From Rhododendron vialii (lineage: Eukaryota; Streptophyta; Magnoliopsida; Ericales; Ericaceae): a stretch of 64,000 nucleotides of DNA. Made by a program: the position numbers and the translations under genes. How positions within the stretch are numbered: position 1 is the first letter of the stretch; every line of letters starts with the position of its first letter. This document shows, one piece after another, positions 11,401-23,729 of the stretch. The DNA lies in assembly GCF_030253575.1 (NCBI RefSeq), contig NC_080560.1:39169001-39233000 (forward strand), read 5' to 3'. The notes under the pieces are model-generated. The model saw nothing but the letters and a program-made list of their open reading frames with translations, did no database searches and had not been told where the DNA came from.

Positions 11401-12150
11401 ATTTTGGGTCACAAAACACAGGCACGATAAAATTACTAGCATAATGAGCTCATGTTTATGATATCTATTATGTATAAATACAATTGAGCTATTAAATTAA
11501 TTTCAATAGAGATTTGTGCTAATAAATCAATTGATTAACTTGGACTCAATATAAAAATATTTTGAAAAACGTAAAACTAGAAATAGTACTATCTATTAAA
11601 CCTTGTATATTTCGTATTTATGACGTTATTTTAACTGTAGTTATTTGATGATGTTTCATTATAACTCTCGAGAATACTATTGATGATCTTCGTTTACACT
11701 GTTAACTTTTTTGCCTTTATTACAGGGCGCAATTAGGCAAGGGCATGTCACCACACGAACACGAAAATAAACACGACATCGTGGAGATCGTAGGACACGG
11801 TTTGTTGCAAGCCCATGGACTGATTATGCCTAGGGTATTGTAACAATGCACCGCACGATACAATACGATTAATTAGGATTGATCAAACTAAACACAATTC
11901 ACACGAAAATAAATGGTTTCACATTAGACACGACACGACCCATTTCACGTCTCGGGGCGTTGAGTTAAAAAAGTGTTTGCAAATAGAAAGCCCAAACGCG
12001 GATCAAAAAAAAAAAAAAATAGAAAGCCCAAACAAGTAGACGCCCAAACAAAAACCCCGAGGAGGAGTGCGCAGGTTTTGACATAAACACCTCCAGCTTA
12101 CAGGGTAAGCTACTTGGCTGCAGCTTGCGTTCGAACAAGTGAGTCTTTCA

Positions 12151-12257
12151 ATGGCACACTCGACGGTGCACGTTAGCAGATCGAGAGACCTCGACAAGCT
12201 CCTCCTCAGGCCCGGTCATCTCGTCGGCCCCACCTTCGACCCAGGCACCGAAGTACT

Positions 12258-12315
<58 letters not shown>

Positions 12316-15300
12316 CTTCTCAATCTCTAGCATATTGACAAACACTTACAAGGCGTCTTTTCGCGCTGATTTTTTATTTTTTGGTTTTTTGCGTAGTTGA
12401 GGGACGACATTCAAGAATATGTGAAGATTTTGGTGGTTGGAGCGGGAGGTTTGGGCTGTGAGCTATTGAAGGATTTGGCCTTATCGGGGTTTCGGAACCT
12501 AGAAGTCATAGATATGGACCGAATCGAGGTCTCCAATCTCAATCGCCAGTTTCTCTTCAGGTCCTATTTGATTTCTACTGATTGGTGATTCCGTGGTAGT
12601 TTCTGTATATCTAATTTACTTACGGACATACTGTATATACCCATAGTCATGTTTTCTTGTTCCTTTTTCTCTTTTTGGTTTGACGGTCAGGGGTTGTCCC
12701 GTCCGGGCCAGCTTACGCACATCCCGACTAATCCCCTCTCCCTTCTGGTCAAAGGCGCATCCATGCCGGGAGGGAATTCACAAGAAACTACTTTCTTGCG
12801 GCTTGACCCCATGAATCGAACCCTGGTCAAGTGTGGGAGCAAACCCACACCAACCAACCGGACTAACCCTTGGGGCTATGTTTTCTTGTTGATCAGATGC
12901 CTTGTTAGTAGTTCTAACTTCTAACTAGTAATGCGCCCCCCTGAAGATGATGGAACATGTTTAATTTTATTTGCCAACCCACATTTAATAATTGGTTTAT
13001 GATTGTGTATATAAAGTGTTGGATTTTATTGAATGCCCATGAAGTAATCAGCGTGGAATGGGTATGTTTGTGGTGAAAAGGTTGAAGATTTGTTTAACCA
13101 CAGGGATGGACCTATTTCTCAAAACTAAGTTGTTCGAATAGATTGAAAGTTATCTCTGTGGCGGTCAGATTGGCAAATTATTAGTTTTGCGTGGCTCTTA
13201 TAAGGCTGTGTGTCTGATAGTAAAGTTGATGAAGTATTAGGGATAATGAGGGACCCAAATTAACTTAATAAATTGAGAAAACAAAAGAATCTAGTGATTT
13301 ATATGCCTGGGGTTATGGTTCCTGTGGTAGTGTACCCCGCCTTTACCTGAACAAAAGGGCATACCCAGTGCACAAAGCTTCTGCAAATGCGGGGTCTGGG
13401 GAATTGTTGAAATACACAGCCTTACGTTAGCAAGCAAAGAGGTTGTTTCTGAGAGTCAAACCCGTGCCCTTCAGGCCTCAATGGGGCAGCTTTACAGCTG
13501 TGCCAGGTCTTCCCTCCGTACTCCGCCTCTAGATATTTGTGCTAAATCTAATTGTATCCTTTTGGGCCAGAAAGGTAAAAGCAATGCAACCATGTCCTAT
13601 GTCAAATCTGATGCTTATTGACTTAAGCATAGCATTGGTGAGGGTTCTGGTCCTTCTGCAAGTAAGATTGAAAGATTTGAGGTAGATAATATGCCACACA
13701 TTATGTGGTGCAGAGAATTAGGCTTTCTTGAGAAAGACATTCCTCGCGATTGGAGGTGCGTAGAGATAATTTGGGGCATGACACAAAATGATTTCCTGTT
13801 TCCAACAGGTTTTGTCTGCATAAGAGCTCAGAAGAAATCGTAAATTATGTTCTTTTGATGGCTGGGGCCAGTATGTTGCAATTGATCCTTAGGGCATGTT
13901 GTTTAATCCATTTGGCATACACTTGGAATGCTGGAATTGGTCATTGGTGTATGTACGGAGCTGTTAAGGGGAATTGACCTTGTGATTGCTAGCACTCTGG
14001 AGGATGCATTACATCTATTTCTTTTCCACGTGTGCGGTTTGTTTGGAAAAAGGAAGAAATAGATGTAATGCTAAGTTAAACTATAGCACCCAGGCCATAT
14101 CGACTAGGTAGGCTATGTAAGTGAGCCGTATGGATCTTGCCAAAGTGGACAAATCAGTATGGTTTTGGAATTGGGACCTTATGATCCATATCAGAGTGAG
14201 ACCTGCCTTTTGAGATGTGGGCCATGCACATGGTGGAAGTCACTTCTTGAGTCCTGGAAGTGAGAGCAAAGTGCTATGCTGATCTAAGTGTTCCATCGTA
14301 TGACACACAAGGCCGTTTTGTCTTGATCGTTTGTTTCCCTTTGTGATTGGGGATGGAAGAGGGGGAGGGCGGGTTGGAAGAGAACTATTCGACCGTCTCG
14401 TTCTGCTTGGTAGGTCATTTCTCTTCTCAGTCATGTGCATTTTAGAGCCGTGACGGCATAGCCCAAAGCAACAGTATTCAGGAATCAGCGTTCGACCTTT
14501 AGAGAAGTTGCGGCAATTATTGCCATCAATGAACATGTGGAGTGGGTAAACACATCTGGTTAGTTAACTTGTAATGCAAGGTTACAGGCATCGGCATATG
14601 TTTGAGACAATGTCTTGTTGAATTGATCTCATATCAGAATTTCCATTGCGATGACATTTTGGGATGGTCGGCAGCATTCTGGCTTCTGTTTGATCAATAA
14701 TTGGCCTTCTCTTTTTCTCCCCCCTTGAATGCTTGGAAGATGCTGATCACCAAGTAATCAACCTGACATGTCTATAGCATGGTACAGGGTTTTACCTCAC
14801 ATGACATTGCTGTTGTGGATACAATTAAATTTAAGAATACTAAGTGCAAGGGATCAAACATTCTTACTTTTCTATCAAGATGAATTATTTTCATTATGTA
14901 ATTAGCATCTTTTAAGAAACAGTCTCTTATTTATGATCTTGCCATTGTAGGCTTCAAGATGTTGGAAAGCCTAAGGCTGAGGTGGCAGCAAAGCGTGTCA
15001 TGGAAAGAGTTGCTGGTGTCAATATTGTACCACATTTTTGCCGTATTGAGGACAAAGAACTTGACTTTTACAATGATTTCAACATTATTGTACTTGGGCT
15101 TGATTCTATCGAGGCTCGGAGCTACATAAATTCTGTGGCCTGTGGGTTTTTAGGTGTGTTATGCTTATCTTCTAATGGGGAGGTCTAAAAATATTTCTAT
15201 GAACAGTTATTTATATATATTTTTTGATACACGACATGGTTTGATTTCAGTAGACTTTTGAGTCTCAATTTCCTCCCTCATTTCGGGTCTTTACTTGTTT

Positions 15301-18300
15301 GCTGTGGTTGCCCAGTTGCAAATTCCTCCCTCATTTGGGCCTTGTTTGGTGTGGATATTTCTTTTTCCAGTCAATGTTGCTCCAATAGATTAGCCCCAGC
15401 CTCCTCCGTTGATTATCATGCTCCAATAACTTTAATGCCTGATGCCATGTCAAACTGTTACGGAGTATTTGATATCTTTCTGGCAGGGAAACAAAAACAC
15501 ACACCCATATCTAAAAATTAGCAAAAGTTTAAGAGTAAAACTTAGTCATTGCACGGTGTGTTTCTGCCATTTGTTTACCATTACAATATGAGAATTATAT
15601 TTATGGAAAATTCTCTTTTATACTTATAAGCATCTGTTGGTTTGACAAAAATGTTGATTAGCTATTACACAATTGAATTTTGAAGGTTGCTATATCTGAT
15701 TGGGGAAAAAATGAAAAAAAAAGTGCAAACCATGTATGTTTGTAGTTAATAATAATATTTGTTTTAACTTTTAAGGCATACATTGTGGACTTATGGCAAC
15801 AGGGCAAGCTTTAGGGCAATGTATGCATGTGACTGGAGGTTTCTTGAAGCTTGCATTGCTGTTTTAGTCACAACAGATTCCTCGATTCAGTTTTTGGCAT
15901 GAGAGCAACTATCGTGGAATGTCATAGGCATCGGCTTTGACTACCAGCATATCTGGACTTTTATCTTGACATACCTTTTGAATTTAACTTATGTTCTACA
16001 TTTGAATTGATTTTTTACACAATGATTGAATTTCTTCACCATTCTTTTTAATTAATGCAACTTTAGTTCATGTCTCACTCCTTAGTGTGTATAACATGTG
16101 AGGGTGTCAAAATTTTTAGTGTTTGACTGATTCAGTTGTAGCTTATTTTATTTCTCCTATGGGTTTGTTGAAACTTAGAGTATGATTCTGATGACAACCC
16201 ACGAGAAGAAACAGTCAAGCCCATGGTAGATGGTGGAACTGAAGGCTTCAAGGGCCATGCTAGGGTTATTGTTCCTGGGCTCACCCCATGCTTTGAGTGT
16301 ACCATTTGGCTTTTCCCACCTCAAGTGAAGTTCCCATTGTGCACTCTTGCAGAAACTCCTAGAACTGCTGCTCACTGCATTGAGTATGCCCATCTAATAA
16401 AATGGGATGAGGTAGCCAGAGTTTCAATTTTTTCCCTTTCGCTTCTGAAATGGTGCTTTGTGGACAATTTTGTCATCACGATGTTTCACTTTTTTTCTAC
16501 AGGTTCATAGTGGGAAAACTTTTGATCCAGATGAACCTGAACATATGCAGTGGGTTTATTCAGAAGTTAATAAAAGTTCCATTTGTTCTTTTATTTCTTT
16601 TTTGCTTTCTTTTTCTTCTCTACTTATGCTACCCATATCCCGCAGGCTGTCAAGAGAGCGGAGCTATTCGGCATTCCAGGAGTTACATATTCTCTAACTC
16701 AGGTGAACATACTCAGTGTTTTCTCTTTTCTGAAAAGTTTTTCCTTTCAATTGATTGTTTGATAGCTATGCAGATAGGTTCTGTTGTCCATTTATGGTAG
16801 TCATCAAGAACTGCAAAGTATTTCTGGTTTTAAACTAAATTCTCTTAGCCCTTTTGGCACAGATTATCATTTCGGATTTCTGGCCAAAATAACTTCAACA
16901 AACTGAAAATGTTGATTTTGTGTTGGTGCCTCTCTCTTTTTTTTTTCTTTTTTTCACTTATGCTTGTGAGTAATCAACTTCAACATAAGTTTAAGCTGAA
17001 AGCCTGCAATCAGACCCACTTTGTATCTGTTGGGTGTTAATATCTGTCATTTTATCTGTAGATCTTATCATTATCTCCATCGGCGGCAATATCATTGTCC
17101 GAAGTCGACTTTAATTCTGCTCTTTTTTTCTAGAGGTCATGACATAAATTTGTTTATATTATGTTGTCCTGTTCATAACCGTTTGCGAAAGAAAGTGTTT
17201 CTGCATGAATGTTACAGTGGCTTCAGCTCTTTGATATCATAACCTCCTCAGTATTTTCTTCTCCACGATAACAGGATCAGACATTTATCTTTTGTTTGCA
17301 GGGTGTTGTAAAAAATATTATACCTGCTATAGCTTCCACCAATGCAATTATTTCAGCTGCATGCGCCCTCGAAACCTTGAAGATTGTCTCTGGATGCAGC
17401 AAAACATTGTCCAACTATTTGACGTGAGTCCTGAGTCTTTTACATAGCATGAACTTTAAATGTTATGCTTATTTGAATTCAATATTCTATGATGTCATTA
17501 GTAGTAACAAAGGTTAAGAGTTTCCTAAGCTGATTCCCTAAGAATTTCCGTAGTTGAATCTCTTATTGTGCTATCTCCTGCGTAATTTTCTTGCATCAAT
17601 TATTTGTATTGATGTGGTTACCCATTTGAATGTTTTGCAGATATAATGGTGTTGAAGGACTCCACACTAAAGTGACCGAGTTTGTGAAGGACAAAGACTG
17701 CCTTGTATGTGGTCCTGGTGTTCTCATTGAGCTAGAGACTTCAGTTACTTTACGAAAGGTTTTAATTCCTCCTCCTGGCCCTAGTTATCTTTCATGAATC
17801 ATATGTTCTTTCCAGGTTGGTTTTTGTGAATTAGTTAGGACTTTTGCGTAGGATGCATTTTCCCAAAACAACTAATTAAGACTAGGATGTGAATTGTTCG
17901 TGGATGGTTTAGGTTTACAATTAAGACCTGACCAAGAATTTGTTCAGTTGCAGTAATCTTTTTGATCTCTTCTTTCGTTCAGTTGTTAGGATGATACCTG
18001 GGTTGAATTAACTTGGCAAGCGGACTAATCCATTAATTCTAAGAAGTTCTCTTCATGTGTGACTGGGTTGCTGACCCTCAGAAGTGACAGAAATAACTGG
18101 AAAATTTTAAGGTAGCTGAAAAATGACCCAAACTAGCAACCTATTGAATCATTTATATACAACTTCTTGGCAACTCCTTTAGGCTGACCAAACTAAAGTC
18201 AAAACATTGGAAGATTGGATGATTGAGCAAGATCTGTGCTCTGTTGTTGATACTTGTAGTCTATCATGCTATTGTGAAAGTAATGGCTTCTCTGTGGTTG

Positions 18301-19734
18301 GACATCCTCACAACAAAATTTCTCCTAGTTTTCTGACTTTTGAGACAGCTGCTTTTTGTCGTACTTGTGACAAAATAGCTTGAGTTTTTGTTTTTTGTTT
18401 TGTTTTTATCAGCAACAAAATAGCTTGAGTTAGGTGGAAGAAACAGTCATTCTAATGGGAAGAGAACAATAAGAATCTCTTGGTTAAGTTAATTCATGTA
18501 TATTCAGTAATATAGTTCCTCCCCAAAGAAAGAAAGTTGAAAATGGTTACTTAAGCTAGATACAAGCTCATGAATTCCTCATTGGCATTTCTTCTTTCAC
18601 CCTTCCTCCTAGGTGATTAAAACTTACTTTGAGGAATCCGACTAGCACCCTAACATATGTTGTGCGCGTTTACTGTTTAATGACTGCAAAATTTTAGCTG
18701 TGTTGATTTTCAGCAGAAGTAAGAACCATCCAACTACGTTAGAAGCCCCTTATGTGGGCCGAAGAAAAGAACTCCATCGATTCATACAAATAGAGCTCAA
18801 TACTATTTGTTCAGCCATTGGAATTTATCCAACTATGAAATAGCTTCGAAACTTATTCTAAACAGGCTAATAGTTCTAACACATTTGATTAAATGGCATA
18901 CTCAGTTTACTTTGAGCAAATCTGATAATAATTCTCTCTGGCAGATCAATTTTTAGGTTCGCATACATCAATGCAAAGTACCACCGCAGTGGGAATAGCG
19001 AGATTTCCATAGGCAATAGTGTGGCTTTTGTTCATGAATCGAGTTTTCTCTTCACTTTAAAAGTATGCCCTGTTAGATGATTAGGCATGGGAATGGTTCT
19101 GTGCAACTTCTATGCACGTTAACTTGGCATTGTGTGGATCAAACCTATTGATTTTAAAGTGAGAGGAGAATGTTAATCTTTATCAGCAGTGAGTGCAGCT
19201 CTTTCGATATCATAATGTGCATTCGTCTAACGCTCTTAACATGGTAGCACGCCATATTACCCCAATACCCCCAAAACAATGTGCTGCGTCTTATTTGGAT
19301 TTGCACTCTCTGACTCCTTGTTCTTTCGAAACGGATGGATAGTTGTGTACTTGTGGACTGCGTAGACTCTGATTTTTAGCATTCTGCTTGTACTTCCTGT
19401 TTGTCTTATATTTATGCTCCTATTGATTTACTTTACTTTACACCAGTTCATTGGTCTACTTGAAGAGCACCCTAAGCTACTCCTATCCAGAGCAAGTGTT
19501 ACGCATCGTGGGAAGAATCTGTACATGCAGGCACCTCCAGTTCTCGAAGAGATGACAAGATCCAACCTCGATCTTACTCTTTTTGTGCTGATGGATAAGA
19601 CTCCAAAAGACATTGTCCATGTGACCGGCACCACGAGCAAGAGTGACAAGAAGACATCATTGTCGATGAAACTACGCCTTGTTTTCAAGGGCGTTGATGG
19701 GGTTGCCGATATGGACACGGCTGGTGGTGCGTAG
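12151..19734 (+). CDS. ECR1: NEDD8/RUB-activating enzyme E1 catalytic subunit (ECR1/UBA3)
   Basis: Nine exons give 449 aa: 12151-12252, 12397-12560, 14951-15153, 16179-16411, 16503-16565, 16646-16702, 17302-17423, 17641-17758 and 19447-19734. All are GT-AG and in phase. With AXR1 or AXL, ECR1 adenylates the ubiquitin-like protein RUB/NEDD8 and passes it to the E2 RCE1, which activates cullin-RING ligases in auxin and other hormone signalling. Visible motifs are the nucleotide-binding GAGGLG (residues 49-54), [16 protein letters not shown], the zinc-binding pairs CFEC (194/197) and CLVC (335/338), and the catalytic cysteine C211 in [10 protein letters not shown]. The C-terminal domain (about 355-449) is the ubiquitin-fold E2-binding part and is the most diverged. 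The length matches the plant family (about 450 aa). Two SINEs lie in intron 2. Confidence 0.97.
12270..12311 (+). repeat. (CT)n microsatellite in ECR1 intron 1
   Basis: About 20 TC units begin 18 bp after exon 1, inside an intron of only 144 bp. The tract makes up nearly a third of the intron and provides a pyrimidine-rich stretch. Confidence 0.9.
12662..12877 (-). mobile_element. SINE in ECR1 intron 2, minus strand, 13-bp target-site duplication
   Basis: The element is flanked by the perfect direct repeat ATGTTTTCTTGTT at 12649-12661 and 12878-12890. Read on the minus strand it has a box-A-like TAGTCCGGTTGG and a box-B GGTTCGATTCA, and ends in an A-rich tail. It is 216 bp long with no coding capacity. 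These are the defining marks of a tRNA-derived SINE. Confidence 0.8.
13346..13517 (-). mobile_element. Au-like SINE in ECR1 intron 2, minus strand
   Basis: On the minus strand it reads as a tRNA-derived head (TGGCACAGCTGT as box A, GGGTTTGACTC as box B). The body then runs through AAACAACCTCTTTGC and CAGACCCCGCA and ends GTGCACTGGGTATGCCCTTTT. This is the characteristic layout of the Au SINE family found across angiosperms. The flanks 13332-13345 and 13518-13531 (GTAC(C/T)CCGCCT(T/C)TA) form a 14-bp target-site duplication with two changes. Confidence 0.8.
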
Positions 19735-20268
19735 TTTCTGTGCTGATCCCATTTTTACTCCATGGAGGGTTTTTTCGTTTCCTTCTTTCCTCCCCCCTAT
19801 ATATTCGACAGCATAGAGATGCAGGATTTGGCGAGGTAGTTTGGATGCCTTCTTTGTAATACTTTTCTGGTGGTGTAATTTGGAAAGAGCACTTGGAAAG
19901 CTGTGAATTGGTCACCAAAGTTAAATGAAGCATTAGAGACTTTACTTCATGGAATTCCTATACAATTTTAGTTGGAAATTTGTGTTGATCAAAAGGCTTG
20001 AAGTTTAGAACTAGATGATGGGGATTTAGATGTTCTACATTTTCTTGTGCTCAAATTGCATATGAGAAACAACATTAACCTGGAATTAGGGCCGCAAACG
20101 AGCCGAATCGAGTCGAGTTCTTGTATGTTGTGATTCGTTTGTTAAGGTTTTTGGCAAAGTTGAGCTCGAACTCAATGAAAGTTTAACAAGCTGAGCTCAA
20201 GTCGAGTTTGCTTAGGTTTGATTCGAACTTGAACTTGTTCATGAGCCTTGATGAGCCAAAATTTTAAG

Positions 20269-20673
20269 AGTATTGCTATATGTACCGACCATGGGGGAGG
20301 GAAAATGTACCGACGGCCGCCGGCGGGCCGTCTCCGGCCACCGGACGGCCGATCCGAACCGTCCAAAATTTTTTTTAAAAAAAACCGATGGGCTTCACGC
20401 GGGAATCAACGGCATCCGAGGTGTGTAGGGTGCTTGATCCGGGCACCCATTTTTCGTGTATATACACGTATATACATATATACACGAAAAATGGGTGCTC
20501 GGATCAAGCACCCTACACACCTCGGATGCCATTGATTCCCGCGTAGGCCCCATCGATTTTTTTTTTTAGAATTTTTGGACGGCTCGGATCGGCCGTCCGG
20601 TGGCCGGAGACGGCCCGCTGGCGGCCGTCGGTACGTTTTCCCTCCCCCATGGTCGGTACTCATAGGTTTTCTG
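20269..20673. mobile_element. Near-perfect 405-bp foldback MITE with ~190-bp arms
   Basis: The two halves are reverse complements of each other with few mismatches and a loop of about 10 bp near 20469. The ends read GTACCGACCATGGGGG inward from both sides. The arms are GC-rich (GGCCG-rich blocks), unlike the AT-rich surroundings. The direct repeat AAATTTTAAG flanks it at 20259-20268 and 20674-20683, a size that fits a Mutator-type target-site duplication. There is no coding capacity; the open frames in each arm are mirror shadows of each other. Transcription would give a long double-stranded RNA hairpin. Confidence 0.85.
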
Positions 20674-20728
20674 AAATTTTAAGGTATTTAAGCTCTAATG
20701 CAGGTCTAAAGTTGCAAATAGGGTTTTT

Positions 20729-20990
20729 TATATACAAAAACAAGTTCATAGAAATATGTACGACTAAGAAAACATGTACATATATAAGTTTGTAGTACCT
20801 GTAAAAGTTATACAATATATACATATTCGAGCCTTGATGAGCCAAAAATACAATACAGGTTATATACAAAAACAAGTTCATACAAATGTACAACTATGAA
20901 AACATGTACATATATAAGTTTATAGTACCCATAAAAGTTACATGTACCAGTTATACAATACATACATATTCGAGTGTTATGTATTCGCGA
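20729..20990. repeat. Tandem repeat, ~132-bp unit x2
   Basis: Copies start at 20729 and 20861 with TATATACAAAAACAAGTTCA and continue through ACATGTACATATATAAGTTT; the second copy has a short insertion near 20940-20955. Confidence 0.8.
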
Positions 20991-21195
20991 GCCTTACCGA
21001 GCCGTATATTGTCCCACTAACGGCTCAGTTCATGTGGAGCTCTCCCTGGAATATGAAGGTAGGTATGGTACTCTTATGTTGTAAGGCTGAAACATGAAGC
21101 AAGGATTGGACTTTGGAGTTGATAATCCAGGAACTCTCTTTCTTTCTCTCATTTGGCAAGGCTGCAATAACTCAATGGAAAAGTTTCATTCTGGG

Positions 21196-21314
21196 TGTTA
21201 GATTTCTTGGAGGGTTCCAACCTAAAATTAATTGGCATTAGGTAGAATAGCCTTTAAATTATATTAACCAAGCTTGGGTGACTTAGGTGAGTGATATGTG
21301 ATAAAGTCTTAACA
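21196..21314 (-). mobile_element. Solo LTR related to the TRIM element at 50082-50431
   Basis: A 119-bp sequence starts TGTTAGATTTCTTGGAGGG and ends GTCTTAACA, in the same orientation on the page as both TRIM LTRs. It matches them along its length with scattered changes. No second LTR, primer-binding site or polypurine tract is adjacent. It is therefore a solo LTR left by recombination. Confidence 0.75.
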
Positions 21315-23048
21315 CCGAGAATCCACATTGTTGTTTGATCATAGCCCCAAGTTCAAGTTCGGGCGTCGAACTATGTCCGGCAGGGGGAATCGACATCTTA
21401 GCATGGGAAGTGAAAAGAGAGCAAGAAAATCCATTAACCAAGGGTGTGTTACCAAACAAGCTTTTGAAAACCTGTGCACCAGATACGAATTTTTGTTTCC
21501 TTTTTCCTTTTTCAACAAAAATTTGAAAACTTAATTCTTGTTTTTTAACTGGGTACGTTATTAAACAGACCCTTGGAAGTTGGAAGAGAGGAAGTAACCA
21601 GAAATATGAAAAAAGCAATTTAGCTTAGCTTATTCACTTCATCATCTTCTTATTCTTCTCATATATTTATTTGCCTATAAATCTCTCCTGGAATCCGTAG
21701 TACAAACCTTAGTCACATAATCCTTCGAAATGTTCCGTGCTTCCGCTCTCAATTTTCGCGCGCTTGCACGCTCGCGCTCGCGCATGCGAATTATCTGGCT
21801 TAGGTACAAACACTACTGCATGCTTGTGGGGTTCATTGGCCAGCCAGCAAACAGTGTGGTGTGTGGCCCTATTGACACCCATAATTCATGACTACTTGCT
21901 TCACAAAGAAGAGCAAAGTAAATGAAGCTCAGCTATGGATTCTGTAATGAACAAGTCAATTCAACAAGTGTATGTTAGAAGCATGACCCATCAGTTTAAA
22001 TGTATGTATGGCTAATGGACCCAATACAGTGCCCACTTTTCATTCAATTCTAGTCCCTCATTTCCTAGGCCTCTCCCTCCCCATCTCATGAGAAAATCAT
22101 TCAATGTTCTTAGGCACACCCCAACTCCCCATTTCGCGATGCGGACCCGTAAACAGCTCACTCCCACGTGATTTGAGTTTATTGAGTTGCAAGTTCAGGG
22201 CGTGCATACGACGCTTCCTCGTGCCTTGCGACCCTGCTAGCCCGTTTGTGAACCCTTAGCCCTCAGTGGAGCGGTAGGTATCTATAGGTGATATGGTTTC
22301 TCATGGGAGCTGCCGCATGTCTAAAGTCCCTGTGATCACGTTCAAGGATTGTCACTATCGTCAATCTCCGACTTCCCACCCCTTAATTGGTTTGGAAAGA
22401 AAGTGAGAAGAAAATGGGAAACAAAGTTTTAAGCATAGTGCATTTTCCTCATACTTTCTTTTCCTTTTTTTTTTTTTTTTACTTTCTTTTATGTAAGTTC
22501 CAAATAGACCCCAAATTTCTGGTATTAGCGTTGGTACTCGGACTCATGGGAAAAGAACTAAAACTTTGGCATGGCAATGTGTCATAAACTTCCTTGATTG
22601 GTTTTGGACAAAATTGCTTAGCTATGATATAATGATACTGCATGCACAAGATCAAGATTATATAGTTTTGCATTAGATCATGGATACAAACCAAATAAAC
22701 AAAATTATGCCATACAATATCAGAATTCTCGCCAGTGTTTAAAATTGGCTCGCTACATAAACAATCAAAACTAAAATACTACTTAAAACTTTTTTAATTA
22801 AGTTGTCATGTCAATTAAGTTTGAATAACATACTATTCAGAATTTCAGATCGATAAGCATATATTATTCAAAAACTAAACTACTCCGTGTTCAAAAGTTA
22901 ACTAGTTTGACATCGACTCGTCTGATATTAAACTAATCATTTAAGCTTCCACAGTATCTCAAAGATCGTGCAGTACTTTTGTGACCCTACTACACCCATC
23001 CATGCTCATGCACCTATGTGTCAACTGAGTGTCAAGCATTACCTGTCC

Positions 23049-23050
<2 letters not shown>

Positions 23051-23083
<33 letters not shown>
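23051..23083 (+). repeat. (GA)n microsatellite
   Basis: About 16 GA units roughly 650 bp upstream of the small unknown gene. Confidence 0.9.
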
Positions 23084-23086
<3 letters not shown>

Positions 23087-23729
23087 CACATTCACAACCA
23101 AGTATTTATGATACAGGAATATATAAGGCCATCTATTGGATCAGATATCTGGGTGTGGGTTGCTCCTCATCTTGTGGGGTTTATCCAAAGACAGACACAA
23201 TATATCCACTATTCTTGTGGGGCTTATCAGACAGATTGGCCAACTGCCCTTTATGTCCCACCACCCCCACATGCAATACCACCTCCAAATCCATCCCTCA
23301 GATCCTCTGTATCCAAATTCTCGTGTACCCATGTACCAGTACAGTATTTTTGGTCGTTGGATCATGTAAGAATTTTGAAAGATAAAAAAGGTGTACCTGA
23401 TCCACATATATAAAGGATTGATTCCGTGTTTGATCGTTTGTAACCCTTGTCTCGGTGCATCCTTAGCCGTTGGTGCATTTTAAGTCAATGGCTGAAAAAC
23501 GAACCGGAATAGGGGTACAAAGGCTTTGGCTACATAGGATTTGAACTTCAAATTATATAACTATTTAACTCTCCCATCCCTTTCCTTTCCCTATTTATTA
23601 CCAACACACTTAGCCCATCCAACTCAAGAGGGGGGGAAAAGGAAAGATTTAGAAAGCAAAGGAAACTCTTTTCTCTTTCCTCTTTGGTCCTGTTCTAGTC
23701 ACTACACTAACTAAGCAAAGGAGAGATAG

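Larger units (their letters stand above)
7446..12150. other. Intergenic region between the AILP1-like and ECR1 genes
   Basis: After the 3' UTR of the first gene there is no supportable coding gene. The stretch holds the foldback at 8162-8404, a SINE-like segment, a 150-bp direct repeat pair (9644-10733), a purine-rich segment at 10150-10340 and a tandem repeat at 11143-11400. The last few hundred bases are the ECR1 promoter and 5' UTR. Confidence 0.6.
20085..21040. mobile_element. Older element rich in CGAGCC/GAGCTCGA motifs, host of the foldback
   Basis: The sequence on both sides of the foldback shares motifs such as GAGCCTTGATGAGCCAAAA (left at about 20242, again near 20829). It begins with a GGCCGCAAACGAGCCGA block typical of a common plant repeat. 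It includes two tandem copies of a 132-bp unit starting TATATACAAAAACAAGTTCA (20729 and 20861). Termini are not resolved. Confidence 0.45.
19735..23729. other. Intergenic region between ECR1 and the small unknown gene
   Basis: After the ECR1 3' UTR (to about 19980) the region holds a nested transposon area (20085-21040), the foldback at 20269-20673, a solo LTR (21196-21314) and a GA microsatellite at 23051-23083. The stretch 21700-23000 holds no feature I can name. The last 300 bases before 23730 are the promoter and 5' UTR of the next gene. Confidence 0.6.

Noticed and set aside
20248-20663. 95-codon plus and 85-codon minus frames with similar sequences
   Set aside because: They are the same reading of the two arms of the foldback element, not genes.
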